Origin: Alloalcanivorax venustensis ISO4
GTDB lineage: Bacteria; Pseudomonadota; Gammaproteobacteria; Pseudomonadales; Alcanivoracaceae
Direction: 5' to 3'
DNA: 64,000 nt
Assembly: GCF_015356855.1 (NCBI RefSeq)
Contig: NZ_ARXR01000016.1
Span: 1-64,000, forward strand
A program made the translations under genes and the position numbers. Positions 1-9,482 of this stretch are shown here, piece after piece (position 1 is the stretch's first letter; every line of letters starts with the position of its first letter). Under the pieces are notes generated by a model. That model had not been told where the DNA came from and made no database searches. It saw only the letters and a list, made by a program, of their open reading frames with translations.

Positions 1-888
1 GGGCAGCGCGAAGCCCGCCAGCGCCGCGTAGCCGAGCGCCCCGGCCAGCGCCGGGGCCCAGGCCCACTGCTGCAGGCTGAAGCGCCGCGCCGGCGGGCAC
101 GCAAGCCACAGCAGCGGCGCCAGCAGCCAGCGCCCCAACCCCCACAGCAGGCCGGTGACCAGCGTCAGGTGCAGGCCTGAAATGGCCAGCAGGTGGGCGG
201 TGCCCAGGTCCTGGAACAGCCGCCATAGCGGCGGCTCCAGACCACGGCGGTCGCCGGTGACCAGCGCCGGAATCACCGCGGCACCCGCGGGACTGGCGGA
301 CAGCAGCTCCCTGACGCGCCGGGAAAGACCGGCGCGGCGGGCGTCCAGGCTGTCAGGCCGCCCCCGCTGGCGGATCACCGCCGTGAGCACGCCACGGGCG
401 TCGATGCGGTCGGCGAGATCGAAACGGGCGCGGTCCGGCCCGGTCTGGTTGTACCAGCCGTGGGGAAAGAAGAGGCGCACCTTGCCGCGCAGCCGGTCGC
501 CGGCCTCCAGCGCCGGCAGCGGCGCCCAGGCCGTGACCCGCACCCGGTGGCGGCCCGGCCAGGGCCGCTCGTCGACGGCCAGGCGCAGGTCCAGAATCAT
601 CCGCTGGCGGCGCAGGGTCTCGCCGAAGCGGCGGCGCGTGTCCGTGACCGGCAGCCCCACCACCCGGGCTTCCACGGTCAACGGGGTGCCGTTCAGATAC
701 TCCGGCAGCCGGCGATCCAGCCCCTGCTCCAGGGCCAGCAGCCCGTGGGCCCAGGACAAGGCCAGCAGCAGGCACCAGCCGCGCCCGCGCGGCAGCGCCA
801 CCGCCAGCACCGCGAGCGCCGCCAGGGGCCACCAGAGGCCGCTCCAGACCGCCGCGATCATCGCCGCAGGGGAAAACCAGTATCGCAT
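1..888 (-). CDS. comEC: DNA internalization-related competence protein ComEC/Rec2, N-terminal part (cut by window edge)
   Basis: Only the first 296 codons are inside the window; the frame is open at base 1. The start is the ATG at 888-886. The N-terminus holds hydrophobic segments (residues about 4-50). A soluble DUF4131-like region follows, and near residue 232 comes the ComEC signature HLLAISGLHLTLV, which starts the competence membrane domain. ComEC forms the inner-membrane channel that brings single-stranded DNA into the cell. It lies divergently from a DUF2062 gene and near lolC/lolD, an order I know from Pseudomonas. The C-terminal metallo-beta-lactamase domain, if present, is outside the window. 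Confidence 0.9.
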   Translation of the reverse strand, partial: MRYWFSPAAMIAAVWSGLWWPLAALAVLAVALPRGRGWCLLLALSWAHGLLALEQGLDRRLPEYLNGTPLTVEARVVGLPVTDTRRRFGETLRRQRMILDLRLAVDERPWPGRHRVRVTAWAPLPALEAGDRLRGKVRLFFPHGWYNQTGPDRARFDLADRIDARGVLTAVIRQRGRPDSLDARRAGLSRRVRELLSASPAGAAVIPALVTGDRRGLEPPLWRLFQDLGTAHLLAISGLHLTLVTGLLWGLGRWLLAPLLWLACPPARRFSLQQWAWAPALAGALGYAALAGFALP

Positions 889-1018
889 CCTTGCTCACCG
901 GGTTGTTATGATCACGCCTCCATGTAACGGCGCGGCGTCTCAGTCACAGGTCGATGTAGGCGTACGCCGCCCGGGTCGGCATAATAGCGCCCGTCTTCCA
1001 GGGACCTTGCAGTTTCAC

Positions 1019-1528
1019 ATGCCCAAACATTTGTTCCGCAAATACCTGCCCTCGCCGGATCGCCTCAAAGGACACAAATCCCTGAGCTTCCTGGGAGAGG
1101 TATTGTCGGACCCCAACCTCTGGCACATAAACCGCCACTCCCTGGCCGGGGCCGCCTTTATCGGCGTGTTCACCGGGCTGCTGCCGATTCCCCTGCAAAT
1201 GGGCCTGGCCGCCCTGCTGGCGGTGCGCTTCCATTGCAACCTGCCGCTTTCGGTAATGCTGGTGTGGATTTCCAACCCGGTCACCTATGTGCCGATCTTT
1301 TATTTCACCTACCGGGTGGGCGCCTGGATGACCGGGCTCACGCCCAGCTCCGACCACGCCATCAATGTCGCCTGGTTCGTGGAGCAGCTGGTGCCGTTGT
1401 GGATCGGCTCGCTGACCTGCGCGCTGATCGCCGGTCTGGCTTCCTATTTCACCGTCAAACTGTTCTGGCGGCTGGCGGTGGTGCGCAGTTGGAATCTTCG
1501 TGCCCGCCGCCGGCAGCGGCAGCAGTAA
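1019..1528 (+). CDS. DUF2062 domain-containing inner-membrane protein
   Basis: A 169-residue protein beginning MPKHLFRKYLPSP. The start at 1019 is chosen because homologues begin with this basic MPK-like segment; the open frame runs further upstream only as antisense of comEC. It has two hydrophobic stretches, around residues 42-85 and 120-150. The conserved core is FTGLLPIPLQM followed by ISNPVTYVPIFYFTYRVG, typical of DUF2062. The biochemical role is unknown. The tail is very basic (RARRRQRQQ), so it is probably cytoplasmic. In related genomes it sits between lol genes and comEC, as here. Confidence 0.88.
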   Translation: MPKHLFRKYLPSPDRLKGHKSLSFLGEVLSDPNLWHINRHSLAGAAFIGVFTGLLPIPLQMGLAALLAVRFHCNLPLSVMLVWISNPVTYVPIFYFTYRVGAWMTGLTPSSDHAINVAWFVEQLVPLWIGSLTCALIAGLASYFTVKLFWRLAVVRSWNLRARRRQRQQ

Positions 1529-1629
1529 CGCGCTGATCCCTACAGCCTAACGGCGACGGCGCCGCCGGCCTGTCAGCCAGCGGCGATAATCCGGGAAGGA
1601 AAAAACGGAAGGTGTTGTGCGCCGGCGGC

Positions 1630-2308
1630 TCAGGCCACCGGATGCAGCAGGCCGTCGTGCAGCTCGTGGCGGCTCTGGCAGCGGCCCGCGAAGTGATGAT
1701 CGTGAGTAACCACCAGGAAAGCGGTGCCCAGGCGCTGGTTGAGCTCCAGCATCAGGTCCTGCACCTGGTCGGCGGTGCGCTCGTCCAGGTTACCGGTGGG
1801 CTCGTCGGCCATCACCAGCGCCGGGTCGGTCACCAGGGCGCGGGCGATCGCCACCCGCTGCCGCTCGCCGCCGCTCAGCTGCGCCGGCTTGTGCTCGGCG
1901 CGCGGCGCCAGGCCCACCTGATCCAGCAGTCGCTCGGCCCGTTGCGCGGCTTCCCCCGGCTTGAGGCCACGGATCAGCAACGGCATGGCCACGTTCTCCC
2001 GGGCGGTGAACTCCGGCAGCAGATGGTGGAACTGGTACACGAAGCCCAGATAATGATTGCGCAGCCGCCCCAGCGCCCGGTCATTGAGACCGGCCAGCGG
2101 CTGGCCAGCTGGGCACGTCCAGCCCGCCCAGCAGGTTGAGCAGCGTGGATTTGCCCGACCCGGAGGTGCCGATAATGGCGGCGATGTCGCCCCGGCGGAC
2201 GGTCAGCTCCACGCCGTTGAGCACCTGCAGCTCGCCACGGCCTTCCGGGTAGCGCTTGACCAGCCCGCGGGCCTCCAGCACCGACTCCTGATGTTCACCG
2301 TTACTCAT
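1630..2308 (-). pseudogene. lolD: Lipoprotein-release ABC transporter ATPase LolD, frameshifted by a 20-nt deletion
   Basis: The ATP-binding subunit of the LolCDE complex, which extracts lipoproteins from the inner membrane. The N-terminal part starts at the ATG at 2308 (overlapping the lolC stop) and contains the Walker [10 protein letters not shown], but reads into a stop at 2081-2083. The second part (from about 2106 down to 1630) carries the signature [15 protein letters not shown], Walker [14 protein letters not shown] and the H-loop VVTHD in another frame. LolD of E. coli has ten residues between the Asp of GLD and the Gly of GQP; here only ten nucleotides (2107-2116) lie there, so twenty are missing. 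All other parts look intact and conserved. This may be a true mutation or an assembly error. Confidence 0.82.
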
Positions 2309-3536
2309 AGCGCAGGGCCTCCGCGGGTCGCACCCGGCTGGCACGCCAGGATGGATACAGCGTGGCCGAGAAGCTGATCAGCATGGCGATGCCGACAATC
2401 ACGGTGACGTCGCTCCATTTCAGCTGCGACGGCAGATAGTTGACGAAGTAGGCATCGAACAGACGGGTGTTGAAGGTGGCTTCCACCCAGGCCGCCACCT
2501 CGCTCACATTGGTGGCCAGCAGCACGCCGAGCACGGTGCCCAGGAAGGTGCCGGCCAGGCCGATCACCGTGCCCTGAACCATGAAGATGCGCATGATGGT
2601 GCCCGGCGAGGCGCCCAGGGTGCGCAACACGGCGATGTTGCCGCGCTTCTCGGTGACCAGCATCACCTGGCTGGAAATAATATTGAACGCGGCCACGGCG
2701 ACGATGAAGCTGAGCAGCAGCGTCATCATGCTCTTTTCCATCTTGATGGCCTGGAACAGGTTGCCGTGGCTGCGGGTCCAGTCGCTGGTGTAGTAGTCCG
2801 GCCCCAGCGCCTGCTGAAGTTGCCAGCCGATCTCCGGCGCGGCGAACAGATCGGTGAGGCGCAGATGAATGCCCTCGACGGTGCCGGGCTGGCGTTCCAG
2901 CCGGGCGGCGTCCTCGTTGGCCACATAGGCGTAAAGACTGTCCACCTCGGCCCGCGCCCGGAAACGGCCGACCACGGTGAAACGCTTGAAGCGCGGCATC
3001 ACCCCGGCCGGGGACACGCTGGCCTCCGGCAACACCAGGGTGATCTTGTCGCCGGTTTCGGCGCCCAGCTTACGGGCCAGCGCGTAACCCAGCACGATAC
3101 CGAACTCACCGGGCTGCAGATCCTGGAGGTCACCGTCCCACATCATCTCATCGACGATGGACACGTCCTTCTCCGCCTCCGGCTCGATGCCGTTGACCAG
3201 CACCCCGGCCACGTTGCCCTCGTAGGTGAGCATGCCCTCGAGCTTGATGAACGGCGCCGCCGCTTCCACGCCCGGGTAGTCACGCACCTGGTCGGCCAGC
3301 GCCTGCCAGTCGGTGACCGGCTCGCGGCCGTGCACGGACAAATGGGTGACCATCCCCAGAATGCGGGTCTGAAGTTCCCGGTCGAAGCCGTTCATCACCG
3401 ACAGAACGGTGATCAGAACGGCGACACCGAGCATCAGCCCGAGCGCGGAGATCAGGGTGATCACGGAGATGAAACTATTGCGGGCCCGGGCGCCGGTGTA
3501 GCGCAGACCCACGAACAGGGCAAAGGGTCGAAACAT
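2301..3536 (-). CDS. lolC: Lipoprotein-releasing ABC transporter permease LolC/LolE family
   Basis: About 411 residues, normal for LolC/LolE. It begins MFRPFALFVGLRYTGARARN, the family N-terminus with a cytoplasmic amphipathic stretch. A first transmembrane helix lies at residues about 22-50, then a large periplasmic domain (to about 265), and three C-terminal helices of the FtsX-like permease domain. The motif LSVMNGFDRELQ after helix 1 is typical. A second ATG three codons upstream (3545) is possible; neither start has a clear Shine-Dalgarno sequence. The 3' end overlaps the lolD start (2301-2308), so the two are translationally coupled. No second permease gene follows lolD, so this may act as a LolF-like homodimer or pair with a lolE elsewhere. 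Confidence 0.92.
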   Translation of the reverse strand: MFRPFALFVGLRYTGARARNSFISVITLISALGLMLGVAVLITVLSVMNGFDRELQTRILGMVTHLSVHGREPVTDWQALADQVRDYPGVEAAAPFIKLEGMLTYEGNVAGVLVNGIEPEAEKDVSIVDEMMWDGDLQDLQPGEFGIVLGYALARKLGAETGDKITLVLPEASVSPAGVMPRFKRFTVVGRFRARAEVDSLYAYVANEDAARLERQPGTVEGIHLRLTDLFAAPEIGWQLQQALGPDYYTSDWTRSHGNLFQAIKMEKSMMTLLLSFIVAVAAFNIISSQVMLVTEKRGNIAVLRTLGASPGTIMRIFMVQGTVIGLAGTFLGTVLGVLLATNVSEVAAWVEATFNTRLFDAYFVNYLPSQLKWSDVTVIVGIAMLISFSATLYPSWRASRVRPAEALRYE

Positions 3537-3747
3537 GGCGCGCATTTAAGCACTAAAACGGCGGCCTGTGCCAGTCGCTTTGTGACGACTATCCGCGACC
3601 ACACAACGGCGATTTGATTCAATCCCGGCACCACAAAAAATCGTCGACGCGGGCGGCGGCGCGGGCAAGGCTAAACACCGTTTTACTTGAACAGAGGTTC
3701 ACGCTGTCCGTACTATCAGTACCGGCTTATCCAAGGGGGAAGAGGTA

Positions 3748-4449
3748 ATGGGCAAGATATTCACGGCGTTGGCACTGGCGACCACGATGTACTGGCCGGC
3801 CACGGCGTTGGCCGCGTCGGACCAGGACATCCCCGGCCGCGGCCTGAGCAAGGCCGAGGTGCGCGCGCAATTCGGCGAACCCCGGCATACCCGGCCGTCG
3901 GTGGGTAAACCGCCGATCACGCGCTGGGACTATGACGGCTTCAGTGTCTATTTTGAAAACGACACCAGCCTGCACAGCGTGCGCGAAAAAGAACGCGCGC
4001 CGGCGGCCGAGCCGTCCCCAGCCGGCGACGCGCCGGGCGAAGCCTCGGAGGCGCATTCCACCCTGGAAGCGGAAGTGGGCATTTCTCCGGCCAACGGCGA
4101 GGAGCCGCCCACGGAAGAGGAAGAGCAGGAAACCAATATCGAGGTGGAGACCTTCGATCCGCCGCGCAATAAAGAGGAAGAGGACGACGAAGCCAGTTCC
4201 GAATCCGATTCCGCGCCGGGCAGCACCGCGGTGCGCGCCAAAGCGGAAAGCGCCGAGGAGCGTGCCGAGAAGGATTCCGACGAACGTGCCGAAGAGGACG
4301 CCGACGACGACACCCGGGAGCGCACCGATGACGGCGCCTCGGACGACGCCGCCGAAGGCGATAAAGCAAGCGACGGACGTTTCCGCTTCGATCCGGCCAC
4401 CGGCCGCATCGTCGTGGACGACCCCCGGGAAGACCAGGACAGTGACTGA
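3748..4449 (+). CDS. Secreted BamE/SmpA-like protein with a long acidic tail
   Basis: 233 residues. A clear Sec signal peptide (MGKIFTALALATTMYWPATALA) is followed by a short domain of about 50 residues. Its pattern GLSKAEVRAQFGEP...ITRWDYDGFSVYFEND resembles the BamE/SmpA fold found in small periplasmic proteins. From residue about 75 to the end the protein is strongly acidic and low in complexity (runs of E, D, S, A), likely disordered in the periplasm. The start has the ribosome-binding site AAGAGG seven bases upstream. Its last eight bases overlap the aguA start, so it is co-translated with agmatine deiminase. I cannot assign a molecular function. Confidence 0.75.
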   Translation: MGKIFTALALATTMYWPATALAASDQDIPGRGLSKAEVRAQFGEPRHTRPSVGKPPITRWDYDGFSVYFENDTSLHSVREKERAPAAEPSPAGDAPGEASEAHSTLEAEVGISPANGEEPPTEEEEQETNIEVETFDPPRNKEEEDDEASSESDSAPGSTAVRAKAESAEERAEKDSDERAEEDADDDTRERTDDGASDDAAEGDKASDGRFRFDPATGRIVVDDPREDQDSD

Positions 4450-5473
4450 TCACCGCCACACCGAGCGCCGCCTGTTACCGGAGTGGCACCCCCAATGGGG
4501 CATCCTGCTGGCCTGGCCCGACGAGCACACCGACTGGGCCGGCCGGCTGTCCCCGGCACGCGACACCTATCTTGCCCTGATCAAGGCGCTGCTCGACCAC
4601 GAAGCGGTGCTGCTGGTATGCCGCGACAGTGAAGCGGCGGAGACCGCCCGGACACTGATCGACGACAGCGGCGCCGACAGCCGCCGGCTGCGCATCCGCA
4701 TCGCCGACTACAACGATACCTGGGCACGGGATTTCGGCCCCATCGCCGTGCAGGAAAACGGCGCGCCGGTGCTGCTGGATTTCCGTTTCACCGGCTGGGG
4801 CGGCAAATTCGAAGCGGCCCTCGACGACCGGCTCAACCGCGCCCTGCCCTGGCGCGTGACCCTGCATACGCAGGACCTGGTCCTGGAAGGCGGTGCCATC
4901 GACACCGACGGCCACGGCCATCTGCTCACCACCCGCGCCTGTCTGCGCAACCCCAACCGCAACCCGGCACTGGACGAGGCGACGCTGGAAAGCCGGCTGC
5001 GGGAATCCCTGGGCGTGGACACCATCTGGTGGCTCGACCACGGCCACCTGGAAGGCGACGACACCGACGCCCACGTGGACACCCTGGCGCGCTTCGTGAA
5101 CGCCACCACCCTCGCCTATGTGCACTGCGACGACCCCGACGACAGCCATTACCCGGCGCTGTCGGCGATGGCCGCGCAATTGCGCGAGCTGGCCGGCCGC
5201 GAAGGGCTCGACCTGGTGCCGCTGCCCATGGCCCGCGCCCAGTACAGCGACGACGGCGAGCGGCTGCCGGCCACCTACGCCAACTTCCTGATCACCAACC
5301 GCAAGATCCTGGTGCCGCTGTACGATTGCGACACCGATGACGCTGCCCTGAAGGCCTTCGCCGCCGTGGCCGGCGAGCGCCAGGTGCAGGGCATCCCCTG
5401 CCGGCCGCTGATCGAACAGGGCGGCAGCCTGCATTGCATCACCATGCAACTGCCCGAGGGTGTGCTGGCCTGA
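4442..5473 (+). CDS. aguA: Agmatine deiminase
   Basis: 343 residues starting at a GTG (4442) inside the end of the preceding gene; homologues begin a few residues before the LLPEWHPQWGILLAWP segment. It belongs to the porphyromonas-type peptidylarginine deiminase family. Visible signatures: WARDFGPIAV, TGWGGKF, LEGGAIDTDG, the active-site HLEGDDTDAHVD and the C-terminal catalytic cysteine in GGSLHCITMQLP (about residue 332). It hydrolyses agmatine to N-carbamoylputrescine and ammonia. The next gene encodes the amidase for the following step, so the pair forms the agmatine route to putrescine. Confidence 0.94.
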   Translation: MTDHRHTERRLLPEWHPQWGILLAWPDEHTDWAGRLSPARDTYLALIKALLDHEAVLLVCRDSEAAETARTLIDDSGADSRRLRIRIADYNDTWARDFGPIAVQENGAPVLLDFRFTGWGGKFEAALDDRLNRALPWRVTLHTQDLVLEGGAIDTDGHGHLLTTRACLRNPNRNPALDEATLESRLRESLGVDTIWWLDHGHLEGDDTDAHVDTLARFVNATTLAYVHCDDPDDSHYPALSAMAAQLRELAGREGLDLVPLPMARAQYSDDGERLPATYANFLITNRKILVPLYDCDTDDAALKAFAAVAGERQVQGIPCRPLIEQGGSLHCITMQLPEGVLA

Positions 5474-5537
5474 GCCGGAAACTGCTATCCTTTTCACAAC
5501 TCCGACTTTCCAAAACCGCACCGGAAGAGACACCCAC

Positions 5538-6431
5538 ATGCGCGTTGCCGTGATACAGCAACAGAACACCGCCGACCTGGACGCCAACCTGGCCCGTTCC
5601 ATGGACAAGATCCGCGAGGCCGTGGCCCAGGGGGCCCAGCTGGTGATGCTCCAGGAGCTGCACCGCAGCCTGTATTTCTGCCAGAGCGAGGACACCGCCA
5701 TGTTCGACCTGGCGGAAACGGTACCCGGCCCCAGCACCGACGCGTTGGGGGCGCTGGCCCGGGAACTGCAGGTGGTGATTGTCGCCAGCCTGTTCGAGAA
5801 ACGCGCCACCGGCCTCTACCACAACACCGCCGTGGTGCTGGAAAGCGACGGCCATCTCGCCGGGCTGTACCGCAAGATGCACATCCCCGACGACCCGGGC
5901 TTCTACGAGAAGTTTTATTTCACCCCCGGCGACGCCACCTTCAACGCCGGCCATTCCGGGTTCACGCCGATCCGCACCAGCGTCGGCAAGCTGGGGCTGC
6001 TGGTGTGCTGGGATCAGTGGTACCCGGAAGCGGCCCGCCTGATGGCGCTGGCCGGCGCCGACCTGCTGCTCTACCCCACCGCCATCGGCTGGGACCGCAG
6101 CGACGACCCGGAAGAACAGAACCGCCAGCTGGACGCCTGGATCACCGTGCAGCGCGCCCACGCCGTGGCCAACGGCCTGCCGGTGCTGGTCGCCAACCGC
6201 ACCGGCTTTGAACCCGGCCCGGACGGCAACGGCGGCATCGACTTCTGGGGCAACAGCTTCGTGTGCGGGCCCCAGGGCGAATACCTGGCGCGGGCGGACC
6301 GGGACCAGGAACAAACCCTGGTGGTGGACCTGGACATGGCACGCTCGGAAGAGGTGCGCCGCATCTGGCCCTACCTGCGGGACCGCCGGGTGGACGCCTA
6401 CCAGGACCTCACCAAGCGTTATCGGGACTGA
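5538..6431 (+). CDS. aguB: N-carbamoylputrescine amidase
   Basis: 297 residues, carbon-nitrogen hydrolase (nitrilase) superfamily. The start ATG at 5538 gives the usual MRVAVIQQ N-terminus and follows a GGAAGAGA ribosome-binding site. The catalytic triad is visible as Glu41 (LQELH), Lys113 (YRKMHIPDDP) and Cys157 (LLVCWDQWYPEAAR). It converts N-carbamoylputrescine to putrescine, carbon dioxide and ammonia, completing the route begun by agmatine deiminase 64 bases upstream. The IPDDPGFYEKFYFTPGD segment is characteristic of this subfamily as opposed to the Nit1-type nitrilase at 19.2 kb. Confidence 0.94.
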   Translation: MRVAVIQQQNTADLDANLARSMDKIREAVAQGAQLVMLQELHRSLYFCQSEDTAMFDLAETVPGPSTDALGALARELQVVIVASLFEKRATGLYHNTAVVLESDGHLAGLYRKMHIPDDPGFYEKFYFTPGDATFNAGHSGFTPIRTSVGKLGLLVCWDQWYPEAARLMALAGADLLLYPTAIGWDRSDDPEEQNRQLDAWITVQRAHAVANGLPVLVANRTGFEPGPDGNGGIDFWGNSFVCGPQGEYLARADRDQEQTLVVDLDMARSEEVRRIWPYLRDRRVDAYQDLTKRYRD

Positions 6432-6447
6432 CTGCTACCGGGACCGA

Positions 6448-6852
6448 CTAGGGCATAAGCATCCAGGCCAGGTACAGCATGATCAGTACCTGCGCCACGA
6501 ACAGGGTGGCGCGGACCAGCACCAGCGGCAGGCTGGTGCCGATCAAATGCGCGGCGCTCTGTCCCAGACGGCAGAAGATGAACACGCCGGCGAGCCCGTC
6601 CACCACAGCGCTCTGCCCGGTGGCCGCGGCCGTTAGCACCAGGGCCGCGAACAGCGGCAGGTTTTCCAGGCAATTCAGATGCGCGCCCTTGGCACGGACC
6701 AAAAAGGCCGGGTCATCCACCGGTTGATTGCGCTCCCAGTGGTTGGCCTTTTTGTTCCCCAGAAAAATCTGCGGCACCCGGTAGCCGGCGTAGGTCATCG
6801 CCAGCAGCAAACTCAGAATCACGAAAATCAGCAGAGCCGTAAATCCGGTCAT
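6448..6852 (-). CDS. MAPEG family membrane protein
   Basis: 134 residues with four predicted transmembrane helices (about 5-25, 58-80, 84-102, 110-132). The motif NCLENLPLFAALVL matches the MAPEG signature (membrane-associated proteins in eicosanoid and glutathione metabolism), whose Glu-Asn-x-Pro binds glutathione in characterised members. Bacterial relatives are mostly uncharacterised. The gene converges on aguB with a 16-base gap and lies 93 bases downstream of tusA on the same strand. Confidence 0.88.
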   Translation of the reverse strand: MTGFTALLIFVILSLLLAMTYAGYRVPQIFLGNKKANHWERNQPVDDPAFLVRAKGAHLNCLENLPLFAALVLTAAATGQSAVVDGLAGVFIFCRLGQSAAHLIGTSLPLVLVRATLFVAQVLIMLYLAWMLMP

Positions 6853-6945
6853 TGTTATTTTCCTTATCGCATTGGGAAGGACGGGCCGAGGCCCCAGCCT
6901 CCCAAAATGACACAGCGAAAATAAAAATGACGTTACCGAGTGTAG

Positions 6946-7191
6946 CTAAGCACGCTTCTTCTCGATCCAATAGAGAAACAGCTCGCCCTGCTGGCGGTGC
7001 TCAAGAAGGGTGTGGCCGAGAAACTGGCAGAACTTGGGAATGTCCCGCTCGGTGGACGGATCGGTGGCGCGCACTTCCAGCACCTCGCCGGCGCCCATGT
7101 CGCGCACCTTGCCGTGCAGCAGCATTACCGGTTCCGGGCAAACCAGGCCGGTGGCGTCGAGGTGGTGTTCGGCGTGCGGGGTATCGGTCAT
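6946..7191 (-). CDS. tusA: Sulfur carrier/sulfurtransferase TusA
   Basis: 81 residues, the usual size. The active cysteine lies in LDATGLVCPEPVMLLHGKVR. The C-terminal half has the expected ATDPSTERDIPKFCQFLGH pattern. TusA relays persulfide sulfur from IscS towards 2-thiouridine formation in tRNA and other sulfur pathways. The gene follows the MFS gene by only 10 bases and probably shares its transcript (rlmM-MFS-tusA). Confidence 0.93.
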   Translation of the reverse strand: MTDTPHAEHHLDATGLVCPEPVMLLHGKVRDMGAGEVLEVRATDPSTERDIPKFCQFLGHTLLEHRQQGELFLYWIEKKRA

Positions 7192-7201
7192 AACAGTGCG
7201 G

Positions 7202-8440
7202 TCAGCCCAGTCGTTGCGGCGGCGGGCGCCAGAAAAGGGCCGCTATTATAACCAAGCCGCCAAGGCCCGCCGCAAGCAGGAAATGGCCGGCGTAACCGAG
7301 CGCGGAAGCGCTGAAGCCGCTGCCCAGCGTAAACAGGCCCACCGCCATCAGGTACACCGACGCCTGCAGGGTGTAGTCACCGCCCTCCCGGTCACGGCGG
7401 CAGTAGTCCATCATCACCACGAACAGGGCCACCGTGGACAGGCCGTCCGCGAACTGCTCGAACAACGCCACCGGCCAGACCCAGCCCGCCGCGCCGGCGG
7501 CCACCGCCCACCAGCCGACAAAGGCCAGCGCCTGCAGCACGCCGAAACCGATCAGCGCCGCCTTGCGGCTCAGCCACAGCATCAGCAGGCCGGCCAGCGC
7601 CGCCGCCAGTAAACCGGTCAGCGAGGCCACCAGATCCAACCGGCCGATGGCCGCCTGGCTCCAGCCCTGGTCCACCAGGAACGGCTTGATCATCCGCGTG
7701 CCGAAACCGTCACCGACCTTGTAGCCCAGCAAAATCACTACCCACAGCAGCAAGCCGGGGCGGCGCCAGAAGCCCTGCCACTGGCGCCACCACCAGTGCC
7801 GCGACGCCCGTTCCGCCGCTGGGGTCGAGGGCGACGTCTCCAGGGGTTCGCGGAACAACGCCACCGGTATCAGCAACAACGCCACCGTGGCCGCCAGCAA
7901 ACAGAGGCTGGCGCGCCAGCCGATCCAGTCGTTGGCCATCAGCAACAGGGCACCGCTGAGAATCAGCCCGACCTTGTAGCCCAGCACCTGAACGCTGTTA
8001 CCGGGCCCGCGCCACTCCGGACGCAGCAACCGCACGGCGAGGCCGTCGGCGGCGATATCCTGGGTGGCGCTGGCGGTGTTCAGCAGCAGCAACAGCAGTA
8101 ACAGCAGCGGAAAGGCGTCGGCGAACCAGACCGCCCGCTCGGTGAAGGACAGCAGCAGCAGAATCAGCACCACCAGCGCCTGGCAGCCGATCACCCAGCG
8201 TTTGCGGTGGCCGGGGCGGCCCCGGCCGAGCCGGTCCACCCACGGCGCCCACAGGAACTTCAGCGCCCAGGGCGCGGCCGCCAGGCCCAGCAGACCGATC
8301 CACTCCCGGGACAGGCCGCTCTCGCGGGCCAGGGACGGCACCGCCTTGGCCAGCAGGCCGGCGGGCAGGCCCTGCAGGAAATACAGCACCGCCAGGGTGC
8401 CCAGCAGCACCGGCAGCGCCGGCCGCCGCGCTTCAGGCAT
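7202..8440 (-). CDS. MFS transporter, AmpG/acetyl-CoA-transporter-like
   Basis: 412 residues with about twelve transmembrane helices. The start is the ATG at 8440 ([14 protein letters not shown]), which overlaps the rlmM stop by eight bases; the longer open frame upstream is rlmM sequence in another frame. Family marks are [21 protein letters not shown] in helix 1, [15 protein letters not shown] in loop 2-3 (the AmpG-type motif) and [11 protein letters not shown] at the end of helix 4. AmpG-like members import muropeptides, but the family is broad and the substrate cannot be read from sequence. A run of eleven leucines ([11 protein letters not shown] region) lies in helix 4. Confidence 0.85.
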   Translation of the reverse strand: MPEARRPALPVLLGTLAVLYFLQGLPAGLLAKAVPSLARESGLSREWIGLLGLAAAPWALKFLWAPWVDRLGRGRPGHRKRWVIGCQALVVLILLLLSFTERAVWFADAFPLLLLLLLLLNTASATQDIAADGLAVRLLRPEWRGPGNSVQVLGYKVGLILSGALLLMANDWIGWRASLCLLAATVALLLIPVALFREPLETSPSTPAAERASRHWWWRQWQGFWRRPGLLLWVVILLGYKVGDGFGTRMIKPFLVDQGWSQAAIGRLDLVASLTGLLAAALAGLLMLWLSRKAALIGFGVLQALAFVGWWAVAAGAAGWVWPVALFEQFADGLSTVALFVVMMDYCRRDREGGDYTLQASVYLMAVGLFTLGSGFSASALGYAGHFLLAAGLGGLVIIAALFWRPPPQRLG

Positions 8441-9461
8441 CGCGGCAGTCCACCCAGACGGTGATTTCCTCGCGGTCGTGATAGAGGTGCGCGGCCTGGA
8501 TGCGGGCATCGGGGTACTGCCGCGACAGCCCTTCCTGGAGGCGCTCCAGCAAGGTGGCGGCCTCCCGGTAGCGGCGCGCCATCGGCAGCTTGAGATTGAA
8601 CAAGGCGGTGCGGGCCCAGCCCTGCTGCAGCCATTTCTGCATCAGCGCCAGGGTGCGCGCCGGCTTGTCCACCACATCGCAGACCACCAGATCCACCGGC
8701 CGCTCCGGGCGCCAGGTGAAGGCGTCGCCGGCCACATGGCGCACCGGGTACTCGTCCATCAGGCGCGCGTCCAGCCGGCCATGGTCGACGCCGGTGACCT
8801 TGATGCCCAGCCGCGCCAGATGCCAGCTCCAGCCGCCGGGGGCCGCGCCCAGGTCCACGGCGGTGTGCAGACCCGGCGGCCGGCCCCGCCCGCAAAAACG
8901 CAGCAGTGCCTCTTCCAGCTTGAGCGCCGAACGGCTGGGCGCTTCCGGCGACAGGCGCAGGCGCATCAGGCCGCTCTCCGGCAACGGCAGCTCCGCCGGG
9001 CTGACACCGATCAGGCCGTTGCGGGAGTCATCGAAGAACAGATGCAGGCGCTGTCGTGCGTTGTTGCGCAGCAGGCCGTCCTTACGCAGCCGGGGCTCCA
9101 GCGCTTTGCGGAAGCCGCGCAGAAAACGGGCCAGCTCGCGGCCGTCATTGCTGTCCGCGTGCTCCAGATAGAGCTCGCTGAACGGCCCCAGCGCCCGCAA
9201 CGAGGGCCACAGGGCGCCGATGCGGTCGGTGTCCGGCAGGTCCTCAAAGCGATCCGGGCACGGATACAGGCTGCGCGCGAACACCAGACCGGTATCCAGC
9301 AGCGGCATCACACTGCCCTGCTGGCTGTACCAGAGCACGTAGCCTTTGTTCTTGTCCGCGCGCGGATAACCGGCCACGCCCAGATCAGCGGCACGCTCGG
9401 TGAATTCCGCGGCCAGATCCGACTCGAACCCCGGCCGGCACAGGGCCAGAAAAGTTTCCAT
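8433..9461 (-). CDS. rlmM: 23S rRNA (cytidine-2498-2'-O)-methyltransferase RlmM
   Basis: 342 residues. The N-terminal THUMP-like region is followed by an FtsJ-type methyltransferase domain with the SAM-binding motif [16 protein letters not shown], the acidic [12 protein letters not shown] and the catalytic lysine region [12 protein letters not shown]. This is the RlmM (YgdE) layout. It modifies C2498 of 23S rRNA in the peptidyl-transferase centre. The stop overlaps the start of the MFS gene. A repeat-rich hairpin region lies just upstream (9483-9613). Confidence 0.94.
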   Translation of the reverse strand: METFLALCRPGFESDLAAEFTERAADLGVAGYPRADKNKGYVLWYSQQGSVMPLLDTGLVFARSLYPCPDRFEDLPDTDRIGALWPSLRALGPFSELYLEHADSNDGRELARFLRGFRKALEPRLRKDGLLRNNARQRLHLFFDDSRNGLIGVSPAELPLPESGLMRLRLSPEAPSRSALKLEEALLRFCGRGRPPGLHTAVDLGAAPGGWSWHLARLGIKVTGVDHGRLDARLMDEYPVRHVAGDAFTWRPERPVDLVVCDVVDKPARTLALMQKWLQQGWARTALFNLKLPMARRYREAATLLERLQEGLSRQYPDARIQAAHLYHDREEITVWVDCRDA

Positions 9462-9482
9462 AAAACGACAACTGTTGGTGAG

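Noticed and set aside
4475..5809. 444-codon minus-strand open frame opposite aguA
   Set aside because: Antisense shadow; the plus strand has a complete agmatine deiminase with catalytic residues.
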